Source: Helicoverpa zea (taxonomy: Eukaryota > Arthropoda > Insecta > Lepidoptera > Noctuidae). From it: DNA of 64,000 bases. The first letter of the stretch is position 1. Each line of letters starts with the position of its first letter. The stretch lies in NCBI RefSeq assembly GCF_022581195.2, contig NC_061475.1:7812001-7876000 (forward strand), written 5' to 3'. The notes beneath the pieces were generated by a model. The model did not search any database. It was not told the origin of the DNA and saw nothing but the letters and a program-made list of their open reading frames with translations. This document shows, one piece after another, positions 1 through 15,500 of this stretch. The position numbers and the translations under genes were made by a program.

Positions 1-528
1 CATAGTGTTCTTGTACTTTTTATTTAACAAATATGCCAATTTATTTATACATTATCACATTTATAAACAAGGAAATAAAATTAACAAATCCTAATGCACA
101 TAAAAAGCCCTCGCCTTTTATTACGAAGGCAGAAATAAATATGTAAATTAATTAGATTTTATTTTTAAGTAAATTGTTTTATTTCGTTCTTCAACTCAGC
201 TTACTTTATTTTCCGTAGACATAAAATTACGCAGATTTGCGTAGACAAATAAAACTAGTTTTCTCTACGTAATCTCTCGCTCGATATATTAGCAATAAAA
301 ACACTGTAGCTCTGTAGATGGGGGAGAACATTTTTGCGGTCAATGCACTTCACTACACTAGTACTGTCAGTTTTTGACATTTGTTTGGCTGTGTGCAGTG
401 CAGTGTGACTGTGACGTCAAAAAAATCTGTCTATGCCGCTGCGATATTTTATTATTTCCGAAATCCAAACGGTGTGTTTGCATAAATAATTAGCATACTT
501 TACGTAGTTATGATTATAAAAGTGTGAA
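1..528. other. SMC5 upstream region
   Basis: AT-rich sequence before the SMC5 start codon. No coding region or recognised repeat was seen. The proximal 200 bp (about 340-528) is less AT-rich than the rest and should hold the SMC5 promoter and 5' UTR, which cannot be delimited from sequence alone. Confidence 0.4.
412..419. promoter_or_regulatory. CRE palindrome TGACGTCA
   Basis: A perfect 8-bp TGACGTCA palindrome lies 110 bp before the SMC5 ATG. This is the consensus site for CREB/ATF bZIP factors. Function is inferred only from sequence and position. Confidence 0.3.
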
Positions 529-3500
529 ATGTCGAAAGTAAAGAACAAAAAGAATATAAAAGCCGGCTGTATTTACAGGATAGCGCTTGAAAACTTTGTG
601 TAAGTATACTTTTGGCGCGCAATCCGTGTTTATAATTTTGAACAATAGAATATCTTTAGAGGCTTTATGGCCTGTATTGCAATTACTGGTTATTGCGTAT
701 GTGACCGTGATATTTATTTGATTATTAAATTGGGAATACCTACCTACTAAAACATTGGAGTGGAAAATGAGTCATGTCTCAACAAGTCCCAATTAGATAC
801 ATAAATACCTAGATACCTATGTACTTGTTTTTTCTATTGGAACCTCGTTAGAGGAAGACCGAAGACTTTATGATGTTTTGTGTTGAATTTATATGTTGCT
901 GTTTTATTTGGCAGTTTGGATTAATATAAAAACATTCAGTACAGAATTCTATACACAAATAGTGTTTATTCACAAGTATGCAGCCCATTCTATTTACCTC
1001 TTTTCTGAATACATTAATCAATTTCTATGTATAATTTTACCATCTTATTTTTTTCTTTGCAAAATAAACAATTTGATTGGTAGTCGTAGGGCAGCTTACT
1101 ACAATTTCATGTTGTTAATTGACTGTACTAATGCAGTTTTGTATCAAAAGAAGTTTATACTTTAAATTTTTTATATATTTGTCTATACTGGCCCACTACT
1201 GGGCAAAGGCCTTCCCTATGGCCTTCCATGTATCTCTATTGGTTGATTTTTGTGGTCAGTCCGCAAGGCTGCTATCAAAGTGCTCACACCAGTTTCCTTG
1301 GTCTTTCCGAAGTAACTATTATGGTAATCTGTGATTACTAGTCCAGCCATTTTTCAACATATAAGTTTGTTTGTTTTTTCCAGAACATACAAGAGTGTTG
1401 AGCTATATCCTAGTACTTCACTGAACTTGATAATCGGACCCAATGGGACAGGAAAGTCAACATTTGTCTGTGCCATCATTCTGGGGTTGTGTGGCAAGAC
1501 CAGTGTTATTGGAAGGGCTAAGAAAGTAAGTATACATAGATCTTCTTCTTCTTCTGAGCCTATTCTCAACTATGTTGGGGTTGGCGTCCAGTCTAATCAG
1601 ATGTTTCTGAGTGCCAGAGTTTTACAAGGAGCAACCCTATCTGACCTATTTTACCTGAGCAACCCAATACCCCTTGGTTAGACTGGTGTCAGACTTACTG
1701 ACTTCTGACTAGATAGACACATAGATCTTATTTCATTATTTAAACAAGATGCATTACATCCAGTTTAAATTTAAATCCTCCCTGAGACTAACTAAGTACT
1801 AACTGCACTTGTTTAAAAAGAATCCTAAGTGTTGTTCTGATATTTTATCTATTTAAATACAAATCATCATTGAAATCCATCAGTACTTTTCGGGTAAACG
1901 TAGAAAACATCCATGTTGGATTGTAGACATCTAGACACATGATTTTTAGCAAGTAGGGTGTTTATTGCAGTAAAAAAAAATATATATGTAGGTAGTAAAT
2001 TCAATAATGATGTTGTTTATTGACTATTTATTTTTTATATCTTTAGTATTCATCAATTATATGTACACCCTAAACTACCCATTTTCAAGGTATTCTCTAG
2101 ATAAACTCCATCCAAAGGTTGTCTGGAAGAAATTGCTGATTGCTGATTGCTGGTTGCTGATTATCGATTCTTATCGATAATCTATATCATTCTAGATATC
2201 CGAATATGTGCGGAGTGGATGCGAAGATGCTACAATCGAGATTGAGCTCTACCAAGGACCGGGCCAGCCAAATGTTGTCATAACAAGGAGTTTTGATTTG
2301 ACCGATACATCCAAATGGTCAATTGACCATAAGACGGTTCGGGAAAAACAGGTGCAAGAACTTATAGCATCTCTGAATATACAGGTCAGTCATAATTTTG
2401 TTACTATACTTTGATCTCCAAGTTGGAGAGGCCTATGTCCAGCAGTGGACTGATATAGGCTGATGATGATGATGATGATGATGACTTTGATCTACAAACT
2501 ACAAGGAGATGTCAGCAACCCCAGCGGGGCCCAATAGGGCAAGGCCCGCCAGGGCTACGGGATTGTTCGAAAGAGTTACTGTAGCCTTGGTACCTAAAAG
2601 TCCTACAATGGAACATGATAGATTTTTAGTCAGTAAAAGTCTGATGGTCATTTGATGATTTTTGCCATCACAAAAAAAAGTCATTAATTTTGTTTATTTG
2701 AGGATATACACAGCTTTTAATGTGTTCCATGGGAACTAATTTGCACTCCTGGATAAATCAATTCAACCTTTCTTGATAAATGTCCTTCCTAACACTGAAC
2801 TAACACAAGAATTTTTCAACTTGACTGGTAGTTCTTCAGATATGATATTCCTAATCAAAGAGACAACACTGAACACAGTTTAGTGCGGTTTTTACCAATA
2901 AGAAGAAGAAAATATAAATTAAAAATACATATATTAAGTTTAATTATAAATAAGAAATATATTAAGTTTCCTCTTCAAAACTAAGGCTGGTTTTGTTTAA
3001 CCTCTGTAAATAAATGTAGGCTATGGACAATACCATGCAATGGAATGAATGCTACTATAGTTCGGCCATTCAGAGAATGCGTTCCTGACACGTCGCGATT
3101 GAACTGACGACGTAACTACATTCATTGATTATTGATATAATAATGTTGTTTTAATGCTCCTCAATTGTTAAAACGGTAAACAACCAGCAAAAATATTTTT
3201 ATCGTAACTGCAACGCCATTGCAAAGTTACGTCGTCAGTTCAATCGCGACGTGTCAGGAACGCATTCTCTGAATGGCCGAACTATACTGGCTGGTACACA
3301 ATATAAAAAATCAATATGTAGTATAATAGTAGTGCTAATCTGTGTTAACATAACCTTTTTATCAACTACATTCTGGACTTCCCTTTTTGTAGCAGTTGTT
3401 AAATTAAGTCATAATTAGAATTATTCTAATGTGCTTATCATCTGATAATGTCATTCATTTTGCTCTAACCTAACCTAACCTAATCTAACAATAATGCCTA

Positions 3501-6500
3501 ATGTAAAGTATTATTATTTTAGTAAGTTATCCTCCTACTTTTTAAGACAGAATCGGAATCAAATATTTTATCATCTATCTTGCAGTTTTAAGCATATCTT
3601 TTTTTAAAAACTATATATACTATACTAATATTATAAAGAGGAAAACTTTGTTTATTTGTAATGGATAAGGTCAAAAACTACAGGATCGATAAAAAAAAAT
3701 ATATGAAAAATATCTGTGAGTAATATAGGCTATATTTTATCCCCACACGGGCAGTAGTTGCCACGGGATGCGGCTGTTTGATTTCCCATTAAGCTTTTTT
3801 AAACATATTTGAGAAATTCTTTGTGTTATATTTACCAATGATTACACAAGTCAACAAAAAAAATATTTTTCTTTGAGTCTGTTATTTAGTGATTATTTTC
3901 TGATTGTATACATCGAAAAAAAAGCAGTAACTCTATTTATAATAAATAAAGTTTGCTTTTGTACCTTTAAACAATGTAAAACGAATATTATAGTGTTTTA
4001 GCAGTTTTTTTCAGGAGCCATTGCATATAAGATACAGGAGAGGGGTAGGGGGGGCTGTGGGTGTGAAACGGGAGTGACAAACTGTCCCCGGCAGCGTGCG
4101 CGTGCGCTTTGCAAAGGAATAACGTATTTTATGTCGTGAGGCCTAAAATGTCTTTCAAAAATTGCAAAAATCCCGTGGACCCTTTTTGTTATATTTGTGG
4201 CGAATTCATTAAAGTGAGAGCCAAAAAAAATTGTTTGTCGTCAAATACGAGCCTTTGTGAAGCCTATGAAGCTTATTTTAATTTACCTCGGGCTTATTAC
4301 TGATATGCTTCACAACTTCAAAGTTATGGGTTGCAGAACGTCTTTGAAAGTCCACATGCTACATGCTCATTTGGATAACTTTAAGGACAACTTAGGTGCA
4401 TATGCAGAAGAGCAAGGGAAACGTTTTCACCAAGCTGTAGTGAACTTTGAAAAACGTTATCAAGGACAATATAATGAAAACATGATGGGTAACTACATTT
4501 GGTAGCTCATACGAAAAAGTTCCAACTTACACAGAAGAAAAACCAAGTCTGTTCAGTTTTAAAGTCTTTTTTGTATTCTTTTTTGTATTTGTGGGTTTCT
4601 ATATGCCGTCTTGTATAATTAAAGTCAATAAAAATATATGAAATTAAAACTGTTTTCCTTCTACATATAATTGAAATTAAAAAATAGAGCTTTTTCATAA
4701 AAAAATAAATTTCGTTTTAGTAACTACAAAAGCAAACTTTACTAGATAATAATATTTTTTCTTTAATTAGTTAAGTACAAATAATCAAAATCAGAGGTAG
4801 AGAACGCAGACTCAAAATTCGTGTTGACCTGTGTTATGTATGTATTAGGGTATTTTTATTCAGGTTAAAAATACCCCACAACCTGCAAAGTAGGTCCCAT
4901 ATCTATAATATAAAAATGAATCGCAAAATGTGTTGGTAAGCACATAACTCAACAACGCCTGAACCAATTTGGCTAATTCTTTTTTTGTTGTGTTTGTTAT
5001 TGTCAGGAGAAGGTTCTTATGAAAAAAAATAGGGTAAAGTAGAGAAGTCAGTTGACGGGAGCGAAGCCGCGGGCAAAAGCTAGTTGGTAATATAAAATAA
5101 CAACTAAATTAAATTATAACATGAAAATGTAACAAATAGACAATTATTTAGTATTCATAGAATATTACCAGTAGGTATTTGAAGTGGATGATCTCATATG
5201 TCTTATCTATTCAATGGCCACTCCATGTGTAGACTGAACTACTGAAGGCCTGATATACATTGTCTGTGCTATTGTTATAGTTTAAGTAGTTTATAAAACC
5301 TAGATATTATTTTACTGCATCCATGAAACTGGCTTATAACAAAACATAAAAGGAAGCTTTATTTATTAATTCAACAACTTATGTATACAGTCACACACAC
5401 GAAGAAAAATAGATTTTATGTATCAATCATACAGATTGTAATACCATACTATTATTGAGAAGAGTAAACCATGGAGTTTCTTGTCCGTTCTTCTCCATAG
5501 GATGCTACTTCTGGAATGGGCAACTAGAATCAAACTTTTTGACGTTCATAAGTGTTTGTAAAGGCCTAAATTAAATAAATGATTTGACTGTGACTTTAAG
5601 TAACAATCAAACGCAAAGTTTCGCCCTTTTAATAACAGTGTGATGAATCTATCAACCATAACATTTAATTCTCACTTTCACAGGTAGACAATCTCTGCCA
5701 GCTTCTACCACAAGACAGGGTCCAAGATTTTTCCAAAATGGATCCCCAACAGTTATTACGCAGTACCCTCTCTGCCGTCGGTGGTCAAGAGAGTGTGAAC
5801 CAATTAGATGAGCTTATAGAGTGTCGGACACAGCAACGGGGTTTATCTACCAAGTTGCAGAATAATGCTCAAGTTATGCAAGAGCAGATACGGCTGAATG
5901 AAAGGTAATTTAACTATCTATTTGTACTGTTTAAATATCTAAATTTTACCAAAGAAACTAGTTTTTACTGGTTGTTTTGCTTCATCTTTGGAATTACTGT
6001 ACAAGGTTTAATAAAATTGTATAGGCATTAGAAGCACTCAAGGTTGGAAAGGAAATACTTACTAGCTATGCTTTTCACACAATACACAACAACAGTAAAA
6101 TAATTCTTTGTAAAACAGTGGCCACAGCGTTTCTTGCCCGGTATTCTTCACAGGACTCTTACCTACCTTTTGTGCAAATAAGAACACAATATCTTCTTCT
6201 TAGCACTACAGACTGCTAGACATTAGATTTTATCATAGCTTGCTTAGTCAGAGACAGTATTTTATGCATATAACTTCTAAAGTCATGAAAAAGTGACAGC
6301 AGTTTCCTTCTCGGATCACACGAACAAACAAACCGAAACATTATTAGCCTAGCCTTTTTCCAAAAGATAGAAAATGAATTATACTAAAAACTTTCCAGGC
6401 TCAAAGTAGTAATAGACGCCATGCAACAACGCAAAGAGATAGAGAAACGAATAGAAATATGTGAGAAGAAGAAACTCTGGTTAGAATATAATGAGTTGAG

Positions 6501-9500
6501 GAAGAAGGCTGTGGAGTTCTCCAAGGATAAGAAAGAAGCGGAGAAGATTGTGAATAGCCATAAGAAGAAAGTTGAACCGCTTGAGAAAGTTATAGATAAA
6601 GCTAAAAGTGAGATTAGCCAGATGGAACAAAAGAAGTTGGCTGCTGTAAGTATCTAATTATTTACATCTCAGCGTAACAAAAAAAAAGGTCTAAAGGTAA
6701 GATAAAGATTTAAAGTGATTTATTCAAAGTAGGCTGAAAATCAGCACTTTTTGAAGGTCAAATTTACAAAAGACAGACCCTAAAACGCCCGCCCTTCACC
6801 ACATTTACCAATTTAACAACTACAAATATACACCATATTTCCTAACCACCATTATTTTATAACAGAACAGAAAAATCTACGCAATAAAGGACCAAGTAAA
6901 AGAGATGATAAATTCCGTCAGAACTCAAGAGTTCAAGCTGAAAGAATTCGAAGCTTCTTACCAAGAGAAGTTAGAACGTTATCGCAATAGAGAGAGAGAG
7001 TTGCGCGAAGCCAAAGCTAAGTTGGGGAAACTTACAATGGATAAAAATGTGGTTGAGAAGACGGTTGGGGACGGTGAGTTTTCTTTGTCAATTAACAGCC
7101 TTACTTATAAACGTGAATTAAATAATAAGTAATACTTAAGGGCTGTTTAAGAAAATTCAAAATTACTTAGAAACGTTGCTTAACGGTAAGCGTCTACAGG
7201 CCCGCATCGCACGTATCGGACGTATCGCATTATAGCATAGCTATGTATCTGAGTCGTCCATACGATGTGGATCAGTGGACGCCGTTGTGTGAATTCTTAT
7301 ACAAGGCAAGGTAAAATCCGTTACGTGCGATGCGTCCGATACTTGCGATGCGTCCGATACTTGCGATGCGGGCCTGTGGACGCTTACCTTAAGCATGTCT
7401 TAACTAACATTTAATCACCACTTAAGGCTTAAGTAGTAATTAGTTAAAATGATGCTCAGAGATTTGCATAAGTAAGGTTGTAAAAGGTTATTTACCAAAG
7501 AGTGAAAAAATTTCGATTAATTTGTGTAATATTTATTACAGCAACAAAAGTGAAGATGGAGTTAGCGGAACTTCACAAGTCTATAACAAAAACGAACGCG
7601 GCCATTGACATCTTGAAGAAGCAGAGGTCAGAAGTGCAATTTGACCTGGAGAATAACATCATGCCGCAGATCAGACTTTATCAGAACAAGTTAGTTTACA
7701 ATTTCTCATTTATTTACACATAACTAGCTTCCGCCCGCGGGTTCGCCCGCGTGGTGTAAAAATGGTGAGGAAAAAAAGCCTGTGTTAATCCAGGTTATCA
7801 CATATATACATAAAAAATTTCAATCAAACCGGTCCAGCCGTTTTTGCGTGAAAGAATAACAAACATATCGGGTGTGTCGTACGTTAATATGTCGATTAGC
7901 ACAAAGAAAAAAATAAAATACGTAAAAATAAAAAAATGAACTTTTCAAAGTGATTTTTAACACGCTTATACATATTAGCTTCACTAGTAACTATGTATTC
8001 TCGTTAATGTAAGAAAATCTTGGCATCTTAATTTGACCCACTTCCCGGTCTTCGATTACGATGAAATTTTGCACACGCTCTGAGTTCTGATGACAATACA
8101 TGACTAACTAAGAATCGTTACAAGAAGCGTGTTTTTCTAATTTTATAAACTATTGTATTTTTTTTTTAATCCACAGGAAACGTAAACTAGAAGATGTGGA
8201 TGTGAAACGTTTGAACGTTCTACGCGATTACAGCGAAGATGCCTACACAGCTGTGTTGTGGCTGCGAGAACACAGACAGTTGTTCCAACAGCCAGTACAC
8301 GAGCCTATGTTGCTAGAGGTACCTATGTCTTTATTTATAAAAAAAGAAAAAATATAACAACCAACCTCGCGAGTATGAGGGCGCGGTTTCGATTCCAGGT
8401 CAGGCAAGTACCAATGCAATTTTCTAAGTTTGTGTGTACTTTCTAAGTATATCTTAGCCACCAATGACTGTGTTTCGGATGGCACGTTAAACTGTAGGTC
8501 CCGGCTGTTATTGAACATCCTTGACAGTCTTTACTGGTAGTCAGAAGCCAGTAAGTCTGACACCAGTCTAACCAAGGGGTATTGGGTTGCCCGGGTAACT
8601 GGGTTGAGGAGGTCAGGCAGGGCAGCCGCGTCTTGTAAAGCACTGGTACTCAGCTACATCCGGTTAGACTGGAAGCTGACCTCAACATAATTGGGAAAAA
8701 GGCTCGGAGGATGATAATAAAACAGAAATAATTCGGCAATTTTCTAAAACAAAACTTATTTTTGTTCACAGATAAGTTTCACGGATCCGAAATTCGCTCG
8801 CTACTTAGAATCCACAGTATCTGGTCGTGATCTAGTGGCGTTCACTTTCGAATCCAGCCGGGATATGAACCTGTTTCTTCAGAAAGTTCGAGTGGAATTG
8901 GGCTTGAAGAGAGTTAATGCTATATGCAGTCAAGGCGGGCCTGTTGATAGACCGCCCAGTAATATACAGCAGATTAGGTAAGTTTTGCGATTGTTTGTTT
9001 GTTGCCAATTAAATATCCACATATACTCACATTTATTCAATCACTGAAAAGTTACTGAAAATGGAACCTATGTTTATATTTCGATGATGCAATAAAGGGG
9101 GGGGAGGGGGTTGACACAAAAACGGGGGATTTTTCCAGCTTGTGTGACATGACAATATAGGCTAGAAAAAAAATTATATTTGTTTATTGTTACTGTGATG
9201 AATGGATAAAGTTTGATATTTTATTTAGCCATGTGAATATCTAGCCTGTATTATTCTTTCGGGGCCGACGGTTTTTTTTTCACATAATGGCGTCCGTCCA
9301 AGGCCGATTTCGGCCACGGCGGTTGTTCCCATATCAGGAGATCAGCCAGCTGCGCAGGACATATTATAGTGCACGAGCATTTGCGCAGACACAGGTGCAC
9401 TCACTAATTCTTCACTCTCATAACCCGATGGGACGGCAATCCGACGCCACCGGAGACAGATCAGGCGCAGGACCGACATTTACGTGCTCTCTGATGCACG

Positions 9501-12500
9501 GGTGAATCAATCACCAACGTCCAGACTACGGGCTGCTTTGTGAGAGTTTAAGAAAACAATTTTAATATTATTCCAGCTACCTAGGTTTCTACACGTACTT
9601 AGTGGACACGATAACGGCTCCGAACGCGATACTTCGATACCTCTGCAAGCAGTACTCCGTTCATCGCATCCCTCTCGGCAATGATCATACTTACCGCAAC
9701 AGTGAATCAGTGCCCGCCAATATCAACTTCTTCTTTACTGGTCAGTTATAAAATACAAGCTATTTGCTACTGTAAATTAAAAAAATAAAGATCACGCTAA
9801 AGAAAGCGTGGAGCGTTTTGTCCAAATTAAGAGAATATTACATAAACTCTCCACGCTTTCTTTAGCATGATTTTTTTAGTTTTTTAAACCATATTTTTAT
9901 TTTATACTTTTTAGACGGTGTATTTATATATGGTGGATTTAGTTCACGTTACAATTTTTCGTATTCTTGACAGGAAATCCTTTCATTTGATACCCATATA
10001 GTGGGGTTGGATTTCAAACAGCCAATCCACCATCTTGGAGCTGCCGCCATATTGGATTTGTAATGACGTTTCTTAGCTAGTCATGTATTGTCATCAGAAT
10101 TCAGAGCGTATGCAAAATTTCATCCTAATCGAAGAACGGGAAGTGTAATTTAGTGTGAATATAAAAAAAAAACTTTACACCGATACTTATTAATTTACTG
10201 ATTAAAATAATTGTTTAATTAAGTCATTATCATTATTGTATTAACATTGGTGTTTAGCCACATTTTATTTTCAAATTGAATGTCTTTACAGTTTTAATAA
10301 ATATGAATGCTTTGTTACAGAAAACCATAGATTCTCCGTTCGCGTATCATCATATAGCGGGGAGAAATCTGTGTCGACCACCGAGGTACGAGAAGCGAAA
10401 CTCATGGCGAACACTGTTGACCTTGAGGAGATCACCAACTCCAATAACCAGTAAGTTTTACTCACGTATTTATAAACAACTAGCTTCCGCTCGCGGCGCC
10501 ACGCGCGTGGTGAGTTGATAAAAGGTAGCCTGAGTATTATAATCTAGCTAGAGTATCACTTATCTACATACCAAATTTCAACCAAATCGTTCCGGTCGTT
10601 TTTGCGTGAAAGAATAACAAACATACATCCCAGGGGCGTAGCTACCGCCGTATCTGCCGTATCAATTATACGGGGCCCCCGGGCCACGGGGGCCCCAAAA
10701 GTGTGTAAAGACAAAAAATAAAAACTTCCTAATTTATTTTATTTTACAAATATCAAAATTCTGAATAGCAATTCTTTTTTTTTCCCACCTTAAGCGTGCG
10801 TTTAAAAGTTAACAACACTCTACATCGTTATGGTGGGCTGCGGGACTTCCCCGTTTTACTTACTTCATCTTCAACTCAGCGGGGAATCCTTCATCGATAT
10901 CGCGATTTACGTGTACGTTGTTGTACTTTACACTGGATATTAAACCACGGAGTTAGTAGCAGCATAAGGGGGGGGAGAGGGCGGTCCGCCACTGGTACCA
11001 CGTCTCGGGGGTGCCATCTCGGTCGACACATATCTGCACGACCAGGATGGCACGGGCAGAAGGGACAAGTCACTGAGGGTGCCATTCTAATCTGCAAAGC
11101 CTAGGTTCACTACCAGTCACTGCATGCTATTCAAAGAAGACGGATCGCAATCCATACAAAATTGCCCCACGTCCTATAACAATGTGACGAATCTCAAAAA
11201 AAAGATAAAAATGTTAAAAATAATATGGCATACTCTCTAATTTCTTTTTTTCACACCTTCATATGAAAAAAATGCTTTAAAGATTGTGTAGGCGCTGTTA
11301 CGAAAACATCGTTCATGGGACTATTTATGGAATATTTTATTAAATTATTTTTTTCTCAAAACTTAAAAATTTCACACTGATTTTTAGGGTATAGTTAGAG
11401 AGCTGATATTTTCACAGATGATGTATTTCTGTTGCCGCTATAACAACAAATACTGAAAACTAGAATTAAATAAATATTTTGGGAGGCTCCCATACAACAA
11501 GCATGATTTTTTTGTCCGTTTTATAAATAATGGTACCTACGGAACCCTTCATGCGCGAGTCCGACTCGCACTTGGCCGGTTTTTATAAAACATGTTTGGG
11601 TTTTTTATATCCCAAATTTCAAAAATAGCTCTTTATAAGTTTGCAATGACCCGTTTCCGGTTTCTTTACGTTAAATTAAACCTAGCAAAAACCACCACGA
11701 ATGATTTCTACACGATTTTTAAGTACTTTTATTTACAATTTTAATCCATGATTATTGGGTGCTCAATAGTTAGTCCGCCGCGGGTGCCACCCGATGCTAC
11801 GCCGCCACCGCACGGAGTGCAGTGCACTGTTTATTTACGCGCTTTATATAAATGTGCATTAAATGAGTGAAAGGAAAATAGATTATCCCAGCGGCGCTGA
11901 GAAAAGAAAAAGTTAACAGAAAAGGGAAGAGGTTATAAAAAAAGTGCCATATAAGGGCCTCCAAACAATTTTTTATACGGGGCCCCGACAAGGCAAGCTA
12001 CGCCACTGATACATCCATACATTCTCACAAAAATGTTCACGTTTTAATAGGAATATTAGTAGGATAATTACTTGTTGCTAAGTAATTTCTAAACTAAGCC
12101 ATTACTCAAGGTTAGAATTCTTATATAAAAAATCTTAATATATAATCTGAAATGGAATTCATTGGCAATATTTTTACCACGTGTTCTACTCATGATTGAT
12201 TTTATCATTTAGGATACGTGACCCGTGACCGTGACCGTGGATGCTGTAAAGAGTCCGATACGTCGGGATTAAATAATCCGTACTTATATTATAAATGCGA
12301 AAGTAACTCTGTCTGTCTGTCCGTCTCGCTTTCACGTCTAAACCACTGAACTGATTTTAATAAAATTTGGTACAGAGATAGAGTTTTTATCCCGGACTTT
12401 TGAAGAGTTCTCTTGGAAACGCGATATAACCGAACTTGACGCGGGCGAAGCCGCGGGCGGAAGCTAGTATTAATATAACCGCGATAAATCCGTAAAAGAA

Positions 12501-15500
12501 GTTTTATTTAAATGTCTAATATTCGCGTAACTGTCAGAAATCTCTTCGTCGTTTTTCTCACAGATTAGCAATATTCGAGCAACAAGCGCAAGGACACAAA
12601 TCCAAAATGGCGGAGATTGACAAGAAACTGCACATTTTGGAGGGAAACTTGAACGAGTTGAATTTGAGGAGGAAAGCTGTTAACGAAGGTGAAGAGAAAG
12701 TAAGTTATTCAATATTATAAAGTTGAAGTTTGTATGGTTGTGTAAACACACTGATCTCAAAAAAGAGTGGTCTTTGGAGAAATGTTTCAGTGGTCTTATT
12801 CTTATATAGTTTTCTTATTATTTATTATTGTCATTTATACAATATATTTTGTTTCAAAAAAATCTTTCATCATTAGAAAGCTACATTATCTTCGAGTAAC
12901 ACAGGCTATATTTTATCCCGGTACGGGCAGTAGTTCGCACGGGACGCGGGTGAAACCGCGTTATAACGGCTAGTGTCTAAATAAATAACTAAAAAATACA
13001 TTCTTCCTCACAGGTACGTACAATCCTAGCCCAAATTCGCATACAAACCAAGAAGGTACAAGACATTGAAACGGAACCTACTTTCGATATGCAACAAGAA
13101 AGAGATCGCACTAGAAAGAAACAAAAAGACTGTGTACTCAAACAGTGTAAAGTACATGACGACTTGAATAGCTCTATGAAAACATTGGCTACGGAAATCA
13201 GAAATGGGGAAATTTGGAAGGTAAGTTATTTTTTTACTTGACCTTATCAAAGTCAAAGTCATTTTTTATTTTATTTTAAACTAGCTTTTACCCGCGACTT
13301 CGTTCGCGTGGAATAATGACTTCCGGCAGATTTTTGGTTTGACCAATAGATGGCTCTATATGTCCGGAATAAATTTTATTTTTATATTTTTTTGTAATAA
13401 TAACTTACCTATGTCCTTTCTCAAGTTCCAAACTATGTCTGTACCAAATTTCAGACAAATCGATTCAGTAGTTTAGGCGTGAAGAAAAGACAGACAAACA
13501 GACAGAGTTACTTTCACATTTATAGTCTAGTTTAGTTTAGGATAGGCCTATGAAAGTTCTTTCGAAACGTCAAACTAGTTGTACGGTTCCAAAGATTTGG
13601 TCTCATGGAGAAGAACCGGCAAGAAACTCCATACAGGGAGGGGTAGTGATTTTCAAGTGACCATGGCTAAGAGTTATATTTAGACACAAAACAATTTATT
13701 TTATAAAAAAATGTATTCGAAAGATATCACAATATAACTTACAAATTACAGCTTCTTAAAATTAAATCGGAGATAACAATATTATTTCATAATCTAATGA
13801 TCATCAGACTTTAAGAATCTTAGTCGCACTCCCAAATCAACGTTTACATTATTACTCTCTTTAAAATAACCGACATTGTAATACTCTTCTATTTCTTGCA
13901 AAGTTTTATTACTCGTATCCGGCACACACATGCAAATAATCACACCAGCGACAACAGTATATAAACCATAGATTAAGAACGCCCCCCACATGTGTATATA
14001 AACGCATAAGTATGGGAATGACTTTAAAGCTGAAGAGTGAAATATGCAAGTGCATATCACGAATATACATCCCCCCAAACCTCGGTGTTTTACAGGCATT
14101 AATTCTGTGGCTATTGTAAAACCTACACCGTTAGAACCTAAGCTAAAAAATATCATATAAACGACAATACAATATGCACCTAACATAGAATCTTTTGCAA
14201 CTATATCTACACTTTGCAAATAAGTAACTATAGCTGCTGAAATCATAAATACAGACGACCCAGACATACTGAATAATAAAACCTTTTTACTGCTAAAGTA
14301 TTTGAGTAAAATCGTGGTCACACTGTAGCCTATGAAAAAAGTTAGGTCTAATATAAATTTTATGTGATCGTTCTTATTACTAGTGGCATTAAGTGTAATA
14401 TCGCTTGAATAGATTATCACAGCTGAGCCCCCGGACCAATAAAACACACTAATCAAAATACAAGTAAGAAAAGACGGTATATAGAAATCTTTGCTAGTTA
14501 ACGTGGTACTAAAATTTTTAATCCAACTCCGTCTACTCGGTTTTAATTCCGAGTTATCCTTATGCGAATTGAGTAATCCGTTCAATTCTTTCAAAGATTC
14601 CTTATCAGTTCCTCTAAGCATTTTAAATGTTTCTTCACACTCTTGAAATCTGCCTTTATAAGCTAGCCACGACGGTGATTCAGGCCATATAAATCCGATC
14701 AAAAGAGCCAAAATAATTGGACAGCACATAACCAGTCCTGCAATTTTCCAATGAACATACCTGCCTATTATTCCTACTACTGACATGCCTAGCGCTTGAG
14801 CCGTGCCGTAGAATAACAAACACATGTTTCTATACTTCGGTTGCACCATTTCTGATATGCTTAGAAAGCTAATTGGTAGTAGACTGTGGCCTCCCAACCC
14901 GTGGAAACATTCGCCTATAATAAGGGTCTTGATATTAGTAGCTGCGTAAGTAAATATCCATCCTATTATGATGAGTATGCAGCTTAGAATGTACGCGAAT
15001 TTTCGACCTTGGTATTGCATGAGGAATGGCATTAGGAAGCTTGGGATGCCTGCTAGGCCGTGCACGGAACCTGGAATTAAAATTGTTTTTAATGTAAAAT
15101 TATTATGGTGGTGTCGTTTTTGGTAACTGAAAATTAACGTAGGCTATGATAACGTACATACAAAATTTAGCACTCAGTAGTTTTATATAATTAAATGATA
15201 AAGTTATGTATGAATGAAACACAAAACTAGAATGAACAAATGAAACGAAAAGCGAAAAATAGTTAAAAACAAATATTTGCAAACCGTATATAATGAGTAG
15301 AGTAGTTTTACTTTTTTTTTGTACACATACATTCTGGCAAATAAATGACTTTGACTAGAACTTTGCAGACTACATTGAGCGCCTTCAAGTAAAATTAATA
15401 ACATTTTCTTCAAAAATACATACCTATCCATGATCCGTTATCCAAATCGAGGTGTATGATAGTATCGTTAGCTTTGAACTGCTGTAATAATACCCCGGGA

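Noticed and set aside
3463..3490. CCTAACCTAACCTAA run resembling the insect telomere repeat (TTAGG)n
   Set aside because: Only about three units inside an SMC5 intron; too short to suggest a telomere fusion or a SART/TRAS target.
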